In this document: in pieces, positions 16,798-26,102 of the stretch
Numbering within the stretch: position 1 is the first letter of the stretch
How the letters are laid out: each line of letters opens with the position of its first letter
Assembly (NCBI RefSeq): GCF_003055625.1
Contig: NZ_CP028811.1
Coordinates: forward strand, 744,001 to 808,000
Length of the DNA: 64,000 bases
Direction: 5' to 3'
Source: Flavobacterium magnum
Lineage (GTDB): Bacteria; Bacteroidota; Bacteroidia; Flavobacteriales; Flavobacteriaceae
Notes under the pieces: model-generated
The model's input: the letters and a program-made list of their open reading frames with translations, nothing else
Told to the model about the DNA's origin: nothing
Database searches by the model: none
Made by a program: the position numbers and the translations under genes

Positions 16798-19700
16798 ATG
16801 AGTACGAAATTTACGGAATACAAAGGACTTGACCTGCCCACAGTGGCGTCAGAAGTCCTTGATTTCTGGAAGAGAGAAAATATATTCGAAAAGAGCGTCA
16901 CCACACGTGAAGGACACGAACCGTTTGTCTTTTTCGAAGGCCCGCCGTCCGCAAACGGCCTACCCGGAATCCACCACGTAATGGCGCGTGCCATTAAGGA
17001 CATCTTCTGCCGCTATAAAACCCAAAAAGGATATCAGGTGAAACGCAAAGCGGGATGGGATACACACGGCTTGCCCGTAGAATTGGGTACTGAAAAAGAA
17101 CTCGGGATTACGAAGGAAGACATCGGGAAAACCATTTCCATTGAAGACTATAACGAAGCCTGCAAACGCACCGTGATGCGCTATACCGATGTGTGGAACG
17201 ACCTTACTGAAAAAATGGGCTACTGGGTCGATATGGAAGATCCTTACGTGACCTACAAATCGAAATACATGGAATCGGTGTGGTGGTTGTTGAAGCAGAT
17301 TTACGACAAGGGATTGATGTATAAAGGCTACACCATCCAGCCATACTCTCCAAAATCCGGAACGGGACTGTCTTCGCACGAAGTCAACCAGCCCGGGGCT
17401 TACCGTGATGTTACTGATACTACAATTGTGGCGCAGTTTAAGACGAAGCCTGAAACACTCCCAGCATTTCTGCAGGGTTTTGGCGATGTCCATATTTTAG
17501 CCTGGACGACCACGCCATGGACATTGCCTTCAAATACCGCTTTGACGGTCGGGCCGGACATTGATTACGTTTTGGTAAAGACATTGAATCAATATACTTT
17601 TGAGCCTATAAATGTCGTATTGGCCAAGAATCTCGTTGGAAAACAGTTCGGAAAAGGGTTTTCGGAAAGCAGCGATCCGGCCGATTTCACAAATTACAGG
17701 GCCGGCGACAAACAGATTCCATATTCCGTTCTGGCAGAAGCCAAAGGAAAAGACCTCGTCGGCATCCGCTACGAACAATTGCTGCCTTTTGCCCTACCAT
17801 ACCAAAACCCGGAAAACGCTTTCCGCGTCATTTCAGGTGACTTCGTAACCACGGAAGATGGAACCGGAATCGTACACACGGCACCGACATTCGGCGCCGA
17901 TGATGCGAAGGTGGCCAAAGAAGCCACACCGGAAGTCCCGCCAATGCTCGTATTGGACGAATATGGGAATGCCGTTCCTTTGGTAGACCTGCAGGGAAAA
18001 TTCACCTCACACGTTGGACCTTATGCAGGCAAATATGTGAAAAATGAATATTACGACGCCGGCACAGCGCCTGACAAATCGGTGGATGTTGAAATCGCGA
18101 TCCAGTTAAAGGAGGAAAATAAAGCCTTTAAGGTGGAGAAATACGTACACAGTTACCCGCATTCCTGGCGCACTGATGAGCCGCTTTTGTATTATCCCTT
18201 GGATTCCTGGTTCATCAAAATCACAGACGTGCGTGATCGTATGTTCGACCTCAACGACACCATCAACTGGAAGCCTAAAGCCACCGGAGAAGGCCGTTTC
18301 GGGAACTGGCTCAAGAATGCCAATGACTGGAACCTTTCGCGTTCACGGTATTGGGGAATCCCTTTGCCGATCTGGCGTACGGAAGACAAACAGGAAGAAA
18401 TCCTGATCGGTTCAGTGGAGGAACTGTACAATGAAATCGAAAAATCAATCGCGGCAGGGTTCCAGAAGGAAAATCCATTCAAAGGCTTTGAGATCGGGAA
18501 CATGTCTGAAGCCAATTATGATTCGGTGGACCTGCATAAAAATGTTGTTGACGCCATTACGCTTGTTTCGCCTTCGGGAAAACCGATGACGCGCGAAACG
18601 GATCTGATCGACGTCTGGTTCGATTCGGGCGCCATGCCTTACGCCCAATGGCATTATCCATTTGAAAACAAGGAAAAAATCGACGGAAATACAGACTTTC
18701 CCGCTGATTTTATTGCCGAAGGTGTCGACCAGACCCGTGGATGGTTCTACACCCTACACGCTATCGGCACTTTGGTTTTTGATAAAATCGCTTATAAGAA
18801 TGTGGTTTCCAACGGACTGGTACTCGACAAAAACGGACAGAAAATGTCAAAACGCCTCGGCAACGCCACCGATCCGTTTGAAACCATAAAAGAGTACGGC
18901 GCCGATGCCACCCGCTGGTACATGATTTCAAACGCCAACCCATGGGACAACCTCAAGTTTGATATCGATGGCATTGCTGAAGTACGCCGCAAATTCTTCG
19001 GCACCTTATACAACACGTATTCGTTCTTCGCCCTGTATGCAAATATCGACGGGTTCCGCTATGCGGAAGCCGAAATACCGCTGGAGGAGCGGCCTGAAAT
19101 CGACCAATGGATCATCTCTGAGCTGAATACACTGATCAAGGACGTGGACGGTTTTTATGCTGATTACGAGCCGACAAAAGCCGCACGTGCCATTTCCGAC
19201 TTCGTTCAGGAAAACCTGAGCAACTGGTATGTGCGTTTGTGCCGCCGCAGATTTTGGAAAGGGGATTACGCCCAGGACAAGATTGCTGCTTACCAGACGT
19301 TATACAACTGCCTGGTATCCGTAGCAAGACTCAGCGCCCCGATTGCACCGTTTTTCATGGACCGGCTGTATACTGACCTTACCAAAGCGACAGCAACAGA
19401 GGGTTTTGAGTCGGTGCATCTGGCTGAATTTCCGCGATTCGTTGAAAACTTTGTTAATAAAACGTTAGAGAGCAAAATGGAGAAGGCGCAAACCATCTCC
19501 TCATTGGTTTTATCACTGCGTAAAAAGGAAATGATTAAGGTTCGCCAACCGCTGCAAAAGGTAATGATTCCAATACTTGACGCCAAACAAAAGGAGCAGA
19601 TCGAGGCCATTTCAGACCTGATAAAAGCCGAAGTGAACGTAAAGGAAATCGATTTGCTCGACGATGCATCAGGGATTCTGGTGAAGCAGATTAAGCCTAA

Positions 19701-20202
19701 TTTCAAGGCTTTGGGTCCTCGTTTCGGAAAGGATATGGGTCTGATTTCCAAAGAGATACAATCGTTCACGCAGGAGCAGATTGGCCAGCTCGATAAAGAC
19801 GGTACGCTGACGCTTGTTATTTCAGGAAATACTATAACTTTAACATTAGAAGACGTAGAGATTACGTCCCAGGATATCGAAGGATGGCTGGTGGCCAACG
19901 CCAACGGGATTACAGTCGCGCTGGACATTACCATCACGCCGGAACTGAGAAATGAGGGCATCGCGAGGGAACTGGTCAACAGGATCCAGAACCTGCGAAA
20001 AGATTCCGGGTTTGAAGTCACTGACAAGATCCGGGTACAGCTTGAAAGCGGAAATGAAATGCTCAGGGAAGCCGTGCAGGTAAATGCGGATTATATAAAA
20101 TCTGAAACTTTAACTGAAACGATTTCCTTCATGGAAAGTTTACCTTCGGGCACCGAAATAGCATTCGACGATATCGAAACAAAAATATTAATTTCAAAAT
20201 AA
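16798..20202 (+). CDS. ileS: Isoleucine-tRNA ligase, long (IleRS2-like) form
   Basis: A 1134-residue class I synthetase, longer than the ~940-residue E. coli enzyme and resembling the eukaryote-like IleRS2 clade. It shows AGWDTHGLPVE, the editing domain with TTPWTLPSNTALTVG, FDSGAMPYAQWH, QTRGWFYTLHAIG, KMSKR at 682-686, and a long C-terminal anticodon region. The first class I signature is not HxGH: residues 57-60 read GIHH (in NGLPGIHHVMARA). This inverted GxHH form has been tied to very high mupirocin resistance in IleRS2. It heads the group ileS / DksA-like / lspA and has its own promoter. Confidence 0.97.
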   Translation: MSTKFTEYKGLDLPTVASEVLDFWKRENIFEKSVTTREGHEPFVFFEGPPSANGLPGIHHVMARAIKDIFCRYKTQKGYQVKRKAGWDTHGLPVELGTEKELGITKEDIGKTISIEDYNEACKRTVMRYTDVWNDLTEKMGYWVDMEDPYVTYKSKYMESVWWLLKQIYDKGLMYKGYTIQPYSPKSGTGLSSHEVNQPGAYRDVTDTTIVAQFKTKPETLPAFLQGFGDVHILAWTTTPWTLPSNTALTVGPDIDYVLVKTLNQYTFEPINVVLAKNLVGKQFGKGFSESSDPADFTNYRAGDKQIPYSVLAEAKGKDLVGIRYEQLLPFALPYQNPENAFRVISGDFVTTEDGTGIVHTAPTFGADDAKVAKEATPEVPPMLVLDEYGNAVPLVDLQGKFTSHVGPYAGKYVKNEYYDAGTAPDKSVDVEIAIQLKEENKAFKVEKYVHSYPHSWRTDEPLLYYPLDSWFIKITDVRDRMFDLNDTINWKPKATGEGRFGNWLKNANDWNLSRSRYWGIPLPIWRTEDKQEEILIGSVEELYNEIEKSIAAGFQKENPFKGFEIGNMSEANYDSVDLHKNVVDAITLVSPSGKPMTRETDLIDVWFDSGAMPYAQWHYPFENKEKIDGNTDFPADFIAEGVDQTRGWFYTLHAIGTLVFDKIAYKNVVSNGLVLDKNGQKMSKRLGNATDPFETIKEYGADATRWYMISNANPWDNLKFDIDGIAEVRRKFFGTLYNTYSFFALYANIDGFRYAEAEIPLEERPEIDQWIISELNTLIKDVDGFYADYEPTKAARAISDFVQENLSNWYVRLCRRRFWKGDYAQDKIAAYQTLYNCLVSVARLSAPIAPFFMDRLYTDLTKATATEGFESVHLAEFPRFVENFVNKTLESKMEKAQTISSLVLSLRKKEMIKVRQPLQKVMIPILDAKQKEQIEAISDLIKAEVNVKEIDLLDDASGILVKQIKPNFKALGPRFGKDMGLISKEIQSFTQEQIGQLDKDGTLTLVISGNTITLTLEDVEITSQDIEGWLVANANGITVALDITITPELRNEGIARELVNRIQNLRKDSGFEVTDKIRVQLESGNEMLREAVQVNADYIKSETLTETISFMESLPSGTEIAFDDIETKILISK

Positions 20203-20209
20203 GACAAAA

Positions 20210-20590
20210 ATGGTAGATGAAGTTGCCCGATACTCTGACGCGGACCTCGCAGAGTTCAAAGAAATTATCCTGAAAAAAATACAGAAAGCACAGGCAGACC
20301 TTGACCTTATAAAAAGTGCCTACATGAACGACCTCAATAATGGTACTGATGATACCTCCCCAACATTCAAGGCTTTTGAGGAAGGCAGCGAAACCATGTC
20401 AAAAGAAGCGAATTCCCAATTGGCGATCCGTCAGGAGAAATTCATCCGCGACCTGAAAAATGCGCTTTTCCGTGTCGAGAACAAAACCTATGGCGTATGT
20501 AAAGTCACCGGCAAACTGATCGGGAAGGAAAGGCTGAAAATCGTGCCGCATGCGACGATGAGCATTGAAGCCAAAAACCTGCAGCGGTAG
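20210..20590 (+). CDS. DksA/TraR-like protein with degenerate zinc finger
   Basis: A 126-residue protein with an N-terminal coiled coil (AEFKEIILKKIQKAQADLD and IRQEKFIRDLKNALFRVE) and a C-terminal DksA-type globular segment TYGVCKVTGKLIGKERL. The four zinc-cysteine positions read Cys97, Thr100, Ser118, Ala121 with the standard 17-residue spacing, the C-T-S-A pattern of zinc-independent DksA2-like proteins. It likely binds RNA polymerase through the secondary channel. It starts seven bases after ileS, so it is co-transcribed, and the terminator-like hairpin follows its stop. Confidence 0.9.
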   Translation: MVDEVARYSDADLAEFKEIILKKIQKAQADLDLIKSAYMNDLNNGTDDTSPTFKAFEEGSETMSKEANSQLAIRQEKFIRDLKNALFRVENKTYGVCKVTGKLIGKERLKIVPHATMSIEAKNLQR

Positions 20591-20612
20591 TTTGACAAAA
20601 ATTACAATCCTT

Positions 20613-20667
20613 AAATTCCATATTCCGATCTTCAGCCGATGATTGGAATTTGGAATTTTATTTTTAT
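20613..20667 (+). terminator. Terminator after dksA-like gene
   Basis: Arms AAATTCCATATTCC and GGAATTTGGAATTT pair over 14 bp with one mismatch, followed by a T-rich run. It overlaps the region just upstream of the lspA promoter. Confidence 0.65.
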
Positions 20668-20687
20668 TTATTGTCCGCGGGATTAAC

Positions 20688-20695
20688 TACTTTTG
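20688..20695 (+). promoter_or_regulatory. TAnnTTTG promoter element for lspA
   Basis: TACTTTTG, 20 bases before the chosen lspA ATG at 20716; it excludes the longer ORF starting at 20650. Confidence 0.55.
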
Positions 20696-20715
20696 CCGCA
20701 CAAAAAACCACAGTA

Positions 20716-21315
20716 ATGTCTTTAAGAAGAGCCTATCTCATCATTTTCCTGATACTTTTAGTGGATCAGATCTCGAAAATCTACATCAAGACGCATTTCC
20801 GTTTACAGGAAGAGGTCGAGGTTTTCAGTTGGTTCAAAATCTATTTTATCGAAAATGAAGGTATGGCGTGGGGAACCAAGATTCCCGGCGACTACGGCAA
20901 ACTGATCCTCACACTATTCCGCATCCTGGCCATCGGGGGGATCGGCTGGTGGTTGTGGAGTGCCGTAAAAAAACACGGATCGGATTACCTGATCGTGGCC
21001 ATTGCATTGATTTTTGCCGGAGCCACCGGAAACATCATCGACTCTATCTTTTACGGGCTGATTTTTGACAGCAGCCATGGCAACGTCGCGACGCTGTTCT
21101 CGCCCCAGCCCTACGGCACACTGTTTCACGGGGATGTCGTCGACATGTTGTATTTCCCGTTCTTCAGCGCACACTGGCCGCAGTGGATGCCTGTGGTCGG
21201 CGGACAGGAGTTTAAATTCTTCAATGCCATTTTCAATATTGCCGATATGGCCATTTCGACCGGGGTGGGGATTTTGATTGTATTCAACAAGAAGGCATTT
21301 CACAAAGCGGATTAA
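20716..21315 (+). CDS. lspA: Lipoprotein signal peptidase
   Basis: A 199-residue membrane aspartyl protease that cleaves prolipoprotein signal peptides. Four membrane helices are visible; the catalytic aspartates are Asp109 in ATGNIIDSIFYG and Asp176 in FNIADMAISTG. Compared with E. coli LspA (164 residues) there is an extra loop of about 40 residues between the two aspartate motifs (about 120-165, HGNVATLFSPQPYGTLFHG onward), as is usual in Bacteroidota. The ATG at 20716 begins MSLRRAYLII; the upstream extension is on the promoter. Confidence 0.95.
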   Translation: MSLRRAYLIIFLILLVDQISKIYIKTHFRLQEEVEVFSWFKIYFIENEGMAWGTKIPGDYGKLILTLFRILAIGGIGWWLWSAVKKHGSDYLIVAIALIFAGATGNIIDSIFYGLIFDSSHGNVATLFSPQPYGTLFHGDVVDMLYFPFFSAHWPQWMPVVGGQEFKFFNAIFNIADMAISTGVGILIVFNKKAFHKAD

Positions 21316-21343
21316 GGCAGAAATACGTGCTGTTCCACACGCC

Positions 21344-21928
21344 TCAGCAGTTCTCAGTGCCTGGATTAAAATGATAAATCCTTTCGGGTGTGACGCAATA
21401 ATCCAGCTTTACGTCGCTTTCGAAAACATCGTCCCATGGCCCGGCCGCTTCAAAAAAGGACAAACCAATCTTAATGGTCTCAGGCCGGCACCCCGAAAGG
21501 AACCTGTCGTAAAAGCCTTTCCCATACCCTACCCGGTTTCCTGAAGCGTCAAATGCCAGCAACGGCACGAATACCACATCAATTTTTTCAGGCTGCACTT
21601 CGATGCCGTCAACGGGCTCAGGAATGCCGTAGCCATTTATACGGAACCTCGTATTGTCCGTCAACAGGAAATGGGTCATTTCACCCGTAGTGAAATCGCT
21701 TCTGGACACGACAATATCTTTATCTCTGCCGGCCAGTAAATGCAGTATCGGCTCAGTATCGGGTTCGTTATGCGATGCCATCGGAAGGAACACATGGAAA
21801 TATACCTTATCCCAAATCGGAAGGTGCAGCAACCGGTTTGCCATCGCAATGCTGCCGTCTTCAACCGCTGTCCCGGTCAGGGTGGCCCTCAACGCTTTGT
21901 AATGAAGGCGAAGTTGCTTTTTGTTCAT
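21344..21928 (-). CDS. 5-formyltetrahydrofolate cyclo-ligase
   Basis: A 194-residue ATP-dependent enzyme converting 5-formyl-THF to 5,10-methenyl-THF. Typical features are the basic N terminus KKQLRLHYKALRATL, FHVFLPMASHNEPDT (substrate loop), and the C-terminal signature DVVFVPLLAFDASGNRVGYGKGFYDRFL with the phosphate-binding GYGKGFYDR. It is convergent with lspA and divergent from uvrC. Confidence 0.93.
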   Translation of the reverse strand: MNKKQLRLHYKALRATLTGTAVEDGSIAMANRLLHLPIWDKVYFHVFLPMASHNEPDTEPILHLLAGRDKDIVVSRSDFTTGEMTHFLLTDNTRFRINGYGIPEPVDGIEVQPEKIDVVFVPLLAFDASGNRVGYGKGFYDRFLSGCRPETIKIGLSFFEAAGPWDDVFESDVKLDYCVTPERIYHFNPGTENC

Positions 21929-22000
21929 TGGCTAAAATTAAGCAATCCCACGCGCATTCGCTAATGCTGTTAATATCGTTTACCCAATGGGCGAATTACT

Positions 22001-22008
22001 TAACTTTG
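22001..22008 (+). promoter_or_regulatory. TAnnTTTG promoter element at uvrC start
   Basis: TAACTTTG with its last base only five bases before the uvrC ATG, so transcription should begin at or next to the start codon. Confidence 0.5.
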
Positions 22009-22012
22009 CAGC

Positions 22013-23809
22013 ATGACTCCTGAATTAAGCCTGCAGATCCAAACCCTGCCCGACAAACCCGGGGTGTACCAGTATTACGACAAGGAAGGGAAACTGCTGT
22101 ATGTGGGCAAGGCCAAAAACCTGAAGAAACGGGTATCATCCTATTTCAATAAAGTGCATGATACGGCGAAGACCAATGTGATGGTGCGGAAAATCGTTAC
22201 CATCAGGCACATTGTCGTCGCTTCGGAAAGTGATGCGCTGCTGCTCGAAAACAACCTGATCAAGAAGCACCAGCCGCGGTTTAATGTGTTGATGCGCGAC
22301 GACAAGACCTATCCGTGGATCTGTATCAAGAAAGAACCCTTTTCGCGTATTTTTCCCACGCGCAGGATGATTAAGGACGGCTCGGAATATTTCGGCCCAT
22401 ACACCAGTTTCAAGACTGTCCATACGATACTGGACCTGATTAAGGAACTCTACCCGCTGCGAACGTGCAACTATGATTTAAGGGAAGAAAATATAGAAAA
22501 AGGAAAATTCAAAGTCTGCCTTGAGTTTCACATCGGCAATTGCAAAGGCCCTTGTGAAGCGCATGAAACATTGGAAAATTACCAAAAACATGTGGATGCC
22601 ATCCGGCAGATCCTCAAAGGCAATTTTAAGGAAAGCCTGCGCGAATTTTACAAATCAATGAAATCCTGTGCCGCCGAAATGCGTTTTGAGGAAGCGCAGA
22701 AAATCAAGGAAAAAATCGAGGTGCTGGAAAACTACCAGTCACGCTCGATGGTCGCTAACGTCAAGGTGACCAATGTGGATGTGTTTTCCATCATTTCAGA
22801 CGAAGCCGTAGCTTACGTGAACTTCCTGCAGATTTCGCACGGGTCGGTCATCCGGTCACACACCCTCGAGATCAGGAAAAAACTCGAGGAACCGGATGAA
22901 GAGCTGCTCGCGCTGGCGGTGGTCGAACTGCGTGAGCGGTTTAACCTGCTGACCAGGGAAATCATCCTGCCGTTTGATATCGATCTGGGCGAAAACATCA
23001 AAGTCACCGTACCGCAACTCGGCGATAAGAAGCAATTGCTCGAACTTTCCGAACGCAACGCCCGTTACTACCGCCTCGATCAGTTGAAGCAGCTGCAGAT
23101 TGTCGATCCGGACCGGCATACCACCCGCATCATGGCGCAGATGCAAAAAGACCTGCGCCTCAATGTAGAGCCGCGCCACATTGAGTGCTTTGACAACTCC
23201 AATATCCAGGGCAGCAACCCAGTGGCGGCCTGCGTGGTATTTAAGGACGGCAAGCCCAGCAAGAAGGACTACCGGCACTTCAACATCAAGACCGTAGAAG
23301 GGCCGAATGATTTTGCTTCGATGGAGGAAGTGGTCTACCGACGCTACAAAAGGCTTCTCGACGAAAACGAACCGTTGCCGCAACTGATCATCATAGACGG
23401 CGGGAAAGGACAGCTTTCGTCAGCATTGAAAAGTATCGATGCACTCGGCCTTCGCGGAAAGGTAGCGATCATCGGAATCGCCAAGCGCCTGGAAGAGTTG
23501 TTTTACCCCGGCGACAATGTGCCGCTGTACCTGGACAAAAAATCCGAAACACTCAAAGTCATCCAGCACCTGCGCAACGAGGCGCACCGCTTCGGGATTA
23601 CCTTCCACCGCGACAAACGAAGCAAATCAGCGTTGAATTCGTCGGTGGAATCCATTCCCGGCATCGGTGAAAAGACCATGATTGTGCTGATGAAGCATTT
23701 CAAGTCGGTCAAAAGGCTGAAACTGGCTTCGGAAAAAGAAATTTCGGAAGTTGTCGGTGTATCGAAAGCGAAAAAAATTACCGACTTTTACAATTCGAAA
23801 ACAACCTAA
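22013..23809 (+). CDS. uvrC: Excinuclease ABC subunit C
   Basis: A 598-residue nuclease of nucleotide excision repair. The N-terminal GIY-YIG domain reads PGVYQYYDKEGKLLYVGKAKNLKKR (shown in parts: PGVYQYY, LYVGKAKNLKKR); a UVR segment lies near 200-240 (AAEMRFEEAQKIKEKIE); the C-terminal RNase H-like nuclease shows ECFDNSNIQGSNPVAACVVF and LIIIDGGKGQ; the end has helix-hairpin-helix SIPGIGEKT. UvrC makes both incisions around a lesion. The promoter element suggests a leaderless mRNA. The next gene begins two bases after its stop. Confidence 0.97.
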   Translation: MTPELSLQIQTLPDKPGVYQYYDKEGKLLYVGKAKNLKKRVSSYFNKVHDTAKTNVMVRKIVTIRHIVVASESDALLLENNLIKKHQPRFNVLMRDDKTYPWICIKKEPFSRIFPTRRMIKDGSEYFGPYTSFKTVHTILDLIKELYPLRTCNYDLREENIEKGKFKVCLEFHIGNCKGPCEAHETLENYQKHVDAIRQILKGNFKESLREFYKSMKSCAAEMRFEEAQKIKEKIEVLENYQSRSMVANVKVTNVDVFSIISDEAVAYVNFLQISHGSVIRSHTLEIRKKLEEPDEELLALAVVELRERFNLLTREIILPFDIDLGENIKVTVPQLGDKKQLLELSERNARYYRLDQLKQLQIVDPDRHTTRIMAQMQKDLRLNVEPRHIECFDNSNIQGSNPVAACVVFKDGKPSKKDYRHFNIKTVEGPNDFASMEEVVYRRYKRLLDENEPLPQLIIIDGGKGQLSSALKSIDALGLRGKVAIIGIAKRLEELFYPGDNVPLYLDKKSETLKVIQHLRNEAHRFGITFHRDKRSKSALNSSVESIPGIGEKTMIVLMKHFKSVKRLKLASEKEISEVVGVSKAKKITDFYNSKTT

Positions 23810-23811
23810 AC

Positions 23812-26025
23812 ATGAAAAACATTGCTCTGTTGGTCATGATGTTATGTGCATCGCTGGCTTCTTTTTCACAAGAGCAACATCAGGATCCGCGGCCCAAGGT
23901 GGGGCTGGTCCTGAGTGGTGGTGGCGCCAAAGGTTTTGCACACATCGGCGTATTGAAGGTGCTCGAGGAAGCGGGGATCAAGATCGACTACATCGGCGGT
24001 ACGAGCATGGGTGCCGTGGTCGGCGGACTGTATGCTTCCGGCTATAACGCGACGCAAATCGATTCGATTTTCAGCTGTACTGATTTTGACGAACTGCTTA
24101 AAGATTATATCCCAAGGTCATCGAAAAACTTTTTCGGCAAGCGCAATGACGAGTTGTATGCGCTGCAACTGCCCTTCAACAAGTTTCGCATCGGTATACC
24201 CACCGCACTTTCCAAAGGCATGTACAATTACAACCTGCTGGCGAGGCTGACCGACAACGTGCGCCACATCCGGAATTTCGCCGAACTCCCCATCCCGTTC
24301 GTCTGCGTGGCCACCGACATTGAAACCGGGCAGGAAGTCATACTGAAAAATGGCTATCTCGCGCAGGCCATGCAGGCCAGTTCGGCATTTCCGAGCCTGT
24401 TTTCACCGGTCGAACTTGACGGACGGCTGCTGATTGATGGCGGAGTGACCAACAATTACCCGATTGAGGAGGTACGAAAAATGGGCGCCGACATCATTAT
24501 TGGGGTTGACGTGCAGGACGACCTCAAAGACCGCAAATCACTTAAGGACGCCACGCGCATCCTTGTTCAGATCTCGAACCTGCAGATGATTGAAAAGATG
24601 AAACAGAAAGTGAAGTCGACCGATATTTACATCAAGCCGGACATCGCGGATTTTTCGGTGATTTCCTTTGATGAAGGCAGAGACATCATCAAACGCGGCG
24701 AGGAAGCGACTTTTGCGGTATATGAGAAAATCAAGTCGCTCGCCGATGCACAGCATCCGTACAAAAGGCCGGACATCAGGCACGGCAATGACAGCATTTC
24801 GGTTTTTAAGATTACGACCAATAAACTGGACAACTACACACGCGCCTACATCATCGGAAAACTGAATTTCAAGCCGGATTCAAAAATCTCATATGCCAAT
24901 CTTCGCAATGGCATCAATGCTTTGAGCGCGACTGAAAACTTCAGCGCGATAGGATATTCGCTCGAAAAAAACGGCGACCGCGACGACCTTAAATTACAGC
25001 TTACTGAAAACGAGACCCGCACCTACCTGAAATTCGGGCTACACTACGACGGCTTGTTCAAGAGCGGCATCCTGATTAATTTCACCAACAAAAAGACATT
25101 CCTGAAAAATGACGTGCTCTCCGCAGACCTGATCCTGGGAGACAACCTGCGCTACAATTTTGACTATTATATCGACAATGGTTTTTACTGGAGCTTCGGA
25201 CTCAAGCTCAAGTACAATCATTTCAACCGCAACAGCCTGATTGACTTTCATGACGGGCAGCTGCTCGAACTGCTGCACATCAACTCGCTGAACATCAGTT
25301 TTTCTGACTTTACCAACCAGGCTTACTTGCAGACGATTTTTGCACAAAAATTCCTTATCGGCGCCGGTATTGAATACAAGGCGCTGAAAATCCGTTCGGA
25401 GACGCTCGGCAATACCGCACCCACTTTTGAAAAAAGCGATTATACGAGCGCATTCGGTTACCTCAAATACGATTCGTACGACAATAAATATTTCCCGAGC
25501 CGTGGCTGGTACTTTTGCGGTGACTTCCAGTCTTACCTGTATTCCACAGATTATACTGATGCGTTTGAGCCGTTTTCGATTGCCAAAGGAAACTTCGGTA
25601 TAGCGCAGACCTTATTCCCAAGAACCACAGTACGCGTGGAGACTGAAGGCGGCTTTGCGATAGGTGAACGGAGCATTGACTTTTTCAATTTTATCCTGGG
25701 CGGATACGGCTTCAATGAGCTCGACAACATCCGGCCTTTCTATGGTTATGATTTCCTGAGCCTGACTGCCGACAGTTATATCAAGACCGCATTCACGCTT
25801 GACTATGAATTCTTCAAGAAGCACCATTTTAATGTGACTGCAAATTATGCAAACCTGGGCGACAAATTGTTCCAGGACACAGAATGGATCACCAAACCGC
25901 GTTACACCGGCTACGCTGTCGGTTACGGGCTTGAAACGATTATCGGACCGATTGAGGTAAAGTACAGCTGGTCGCCTGAATTGGCGAAAGGCTTTACGTG
26001 GTTCAGCGTGGGCTTTTGGTTCTAG
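23812..26025 (+). CDS. Patatin-like phospholipase with outer-membrane barrel
   Basis: A 737-residue protein: signal peptide 1-19; patatin domain about 28-300 with oxyanion motif SGGGAKG (35-41), nucleophile elbow GGTSMG (Ser65) and catalytic Asp209 in LIDGGVTNNYP; a POTRA-like region near 325-390; then a C-terminal Omp85/BamA-type 16-strand barrel ending WFSVGFWF. This matches the PlpD-like type Vd layout in which the lipase is carried across, or held at, the outer membrane. It starts two bases after uvrC, so it is in the same transcript. Confidence 0.92.
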   Translation: MKNIALLVMMLCASLASFSQEQHQDPRPKVGLVLSGGGAKGFAHIGVLKVLEEAGIKIDYIGGTSMGAVVGGLYASGYNATQIDSIFSCTDFDELLKDYIPRSSKNFFGKRNDELYALQLPFNKFRIGIPTALSKGMYNYNLLARLTDNVRHIRNFAELPIPFVCVATDIETGQEVILKNGYLAQAMQASSAFPSLFSPVELDGRLLIDGGVTNNYPIEEVRKMGADIIIGVDVQDDLKDRKSLKDATRILVQISNLQMIEKMKQKVKSTDIYIKPDIADFSVISFDEGRDIIKRGEEATFAVYEKIKSLADAQHPYKRPDIRHGNDSISVFKITTNKLDNYTRAYIIGKLNFKPDSKISYANLRNGINALSATENFSAIGYSLEKNGDRDDLKLQLTENETRTYLKFGLHYDGLFKSGILINFTNKKTFLKNDVLSADLILGDNLRYNFDYYIDNGFYWSFGLKLKYNHFNRNSLIDFHDGQLLELLHINSLNISFSDFTNQAYLQTIFAQKFLIGAGIEYKALKIRSETLGNTAPTFEKSDYTSAFGYLKYDSYDNKYFPSRGWYFCGDFQSYLYSTDYTDAFEPFSIAKGNFGIAQTLFPRTTVRVETEGGFAIGERSIDFFNFILGGYGFNELDNIRPFYGYDFLSLTADSYIKTAFTLDYEFFKKHHFNVTANYANLGDKLFQDTEWITKPRYTGYAVGYGLETIIGPIEVKYSWSPELAKGFTWFSVGFWF

Positions 26026-26065
26026 GTCGTCGAAAATTTATCGCCTCCGATTTGGAAAAAAACGA

Positions 26066-26073
26066 TATATTTG
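26066..26073 (+). promoter_or_regulatory. TAnnTTTG promoter element for amino-acid permease
   Basis: TATATTTG, 29 bases before the ATG at 26103. Confidence 0.55.
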
Positions 26074-26102
26074 GATTTCATTAACAACCATAACACTGAT
26101 AT

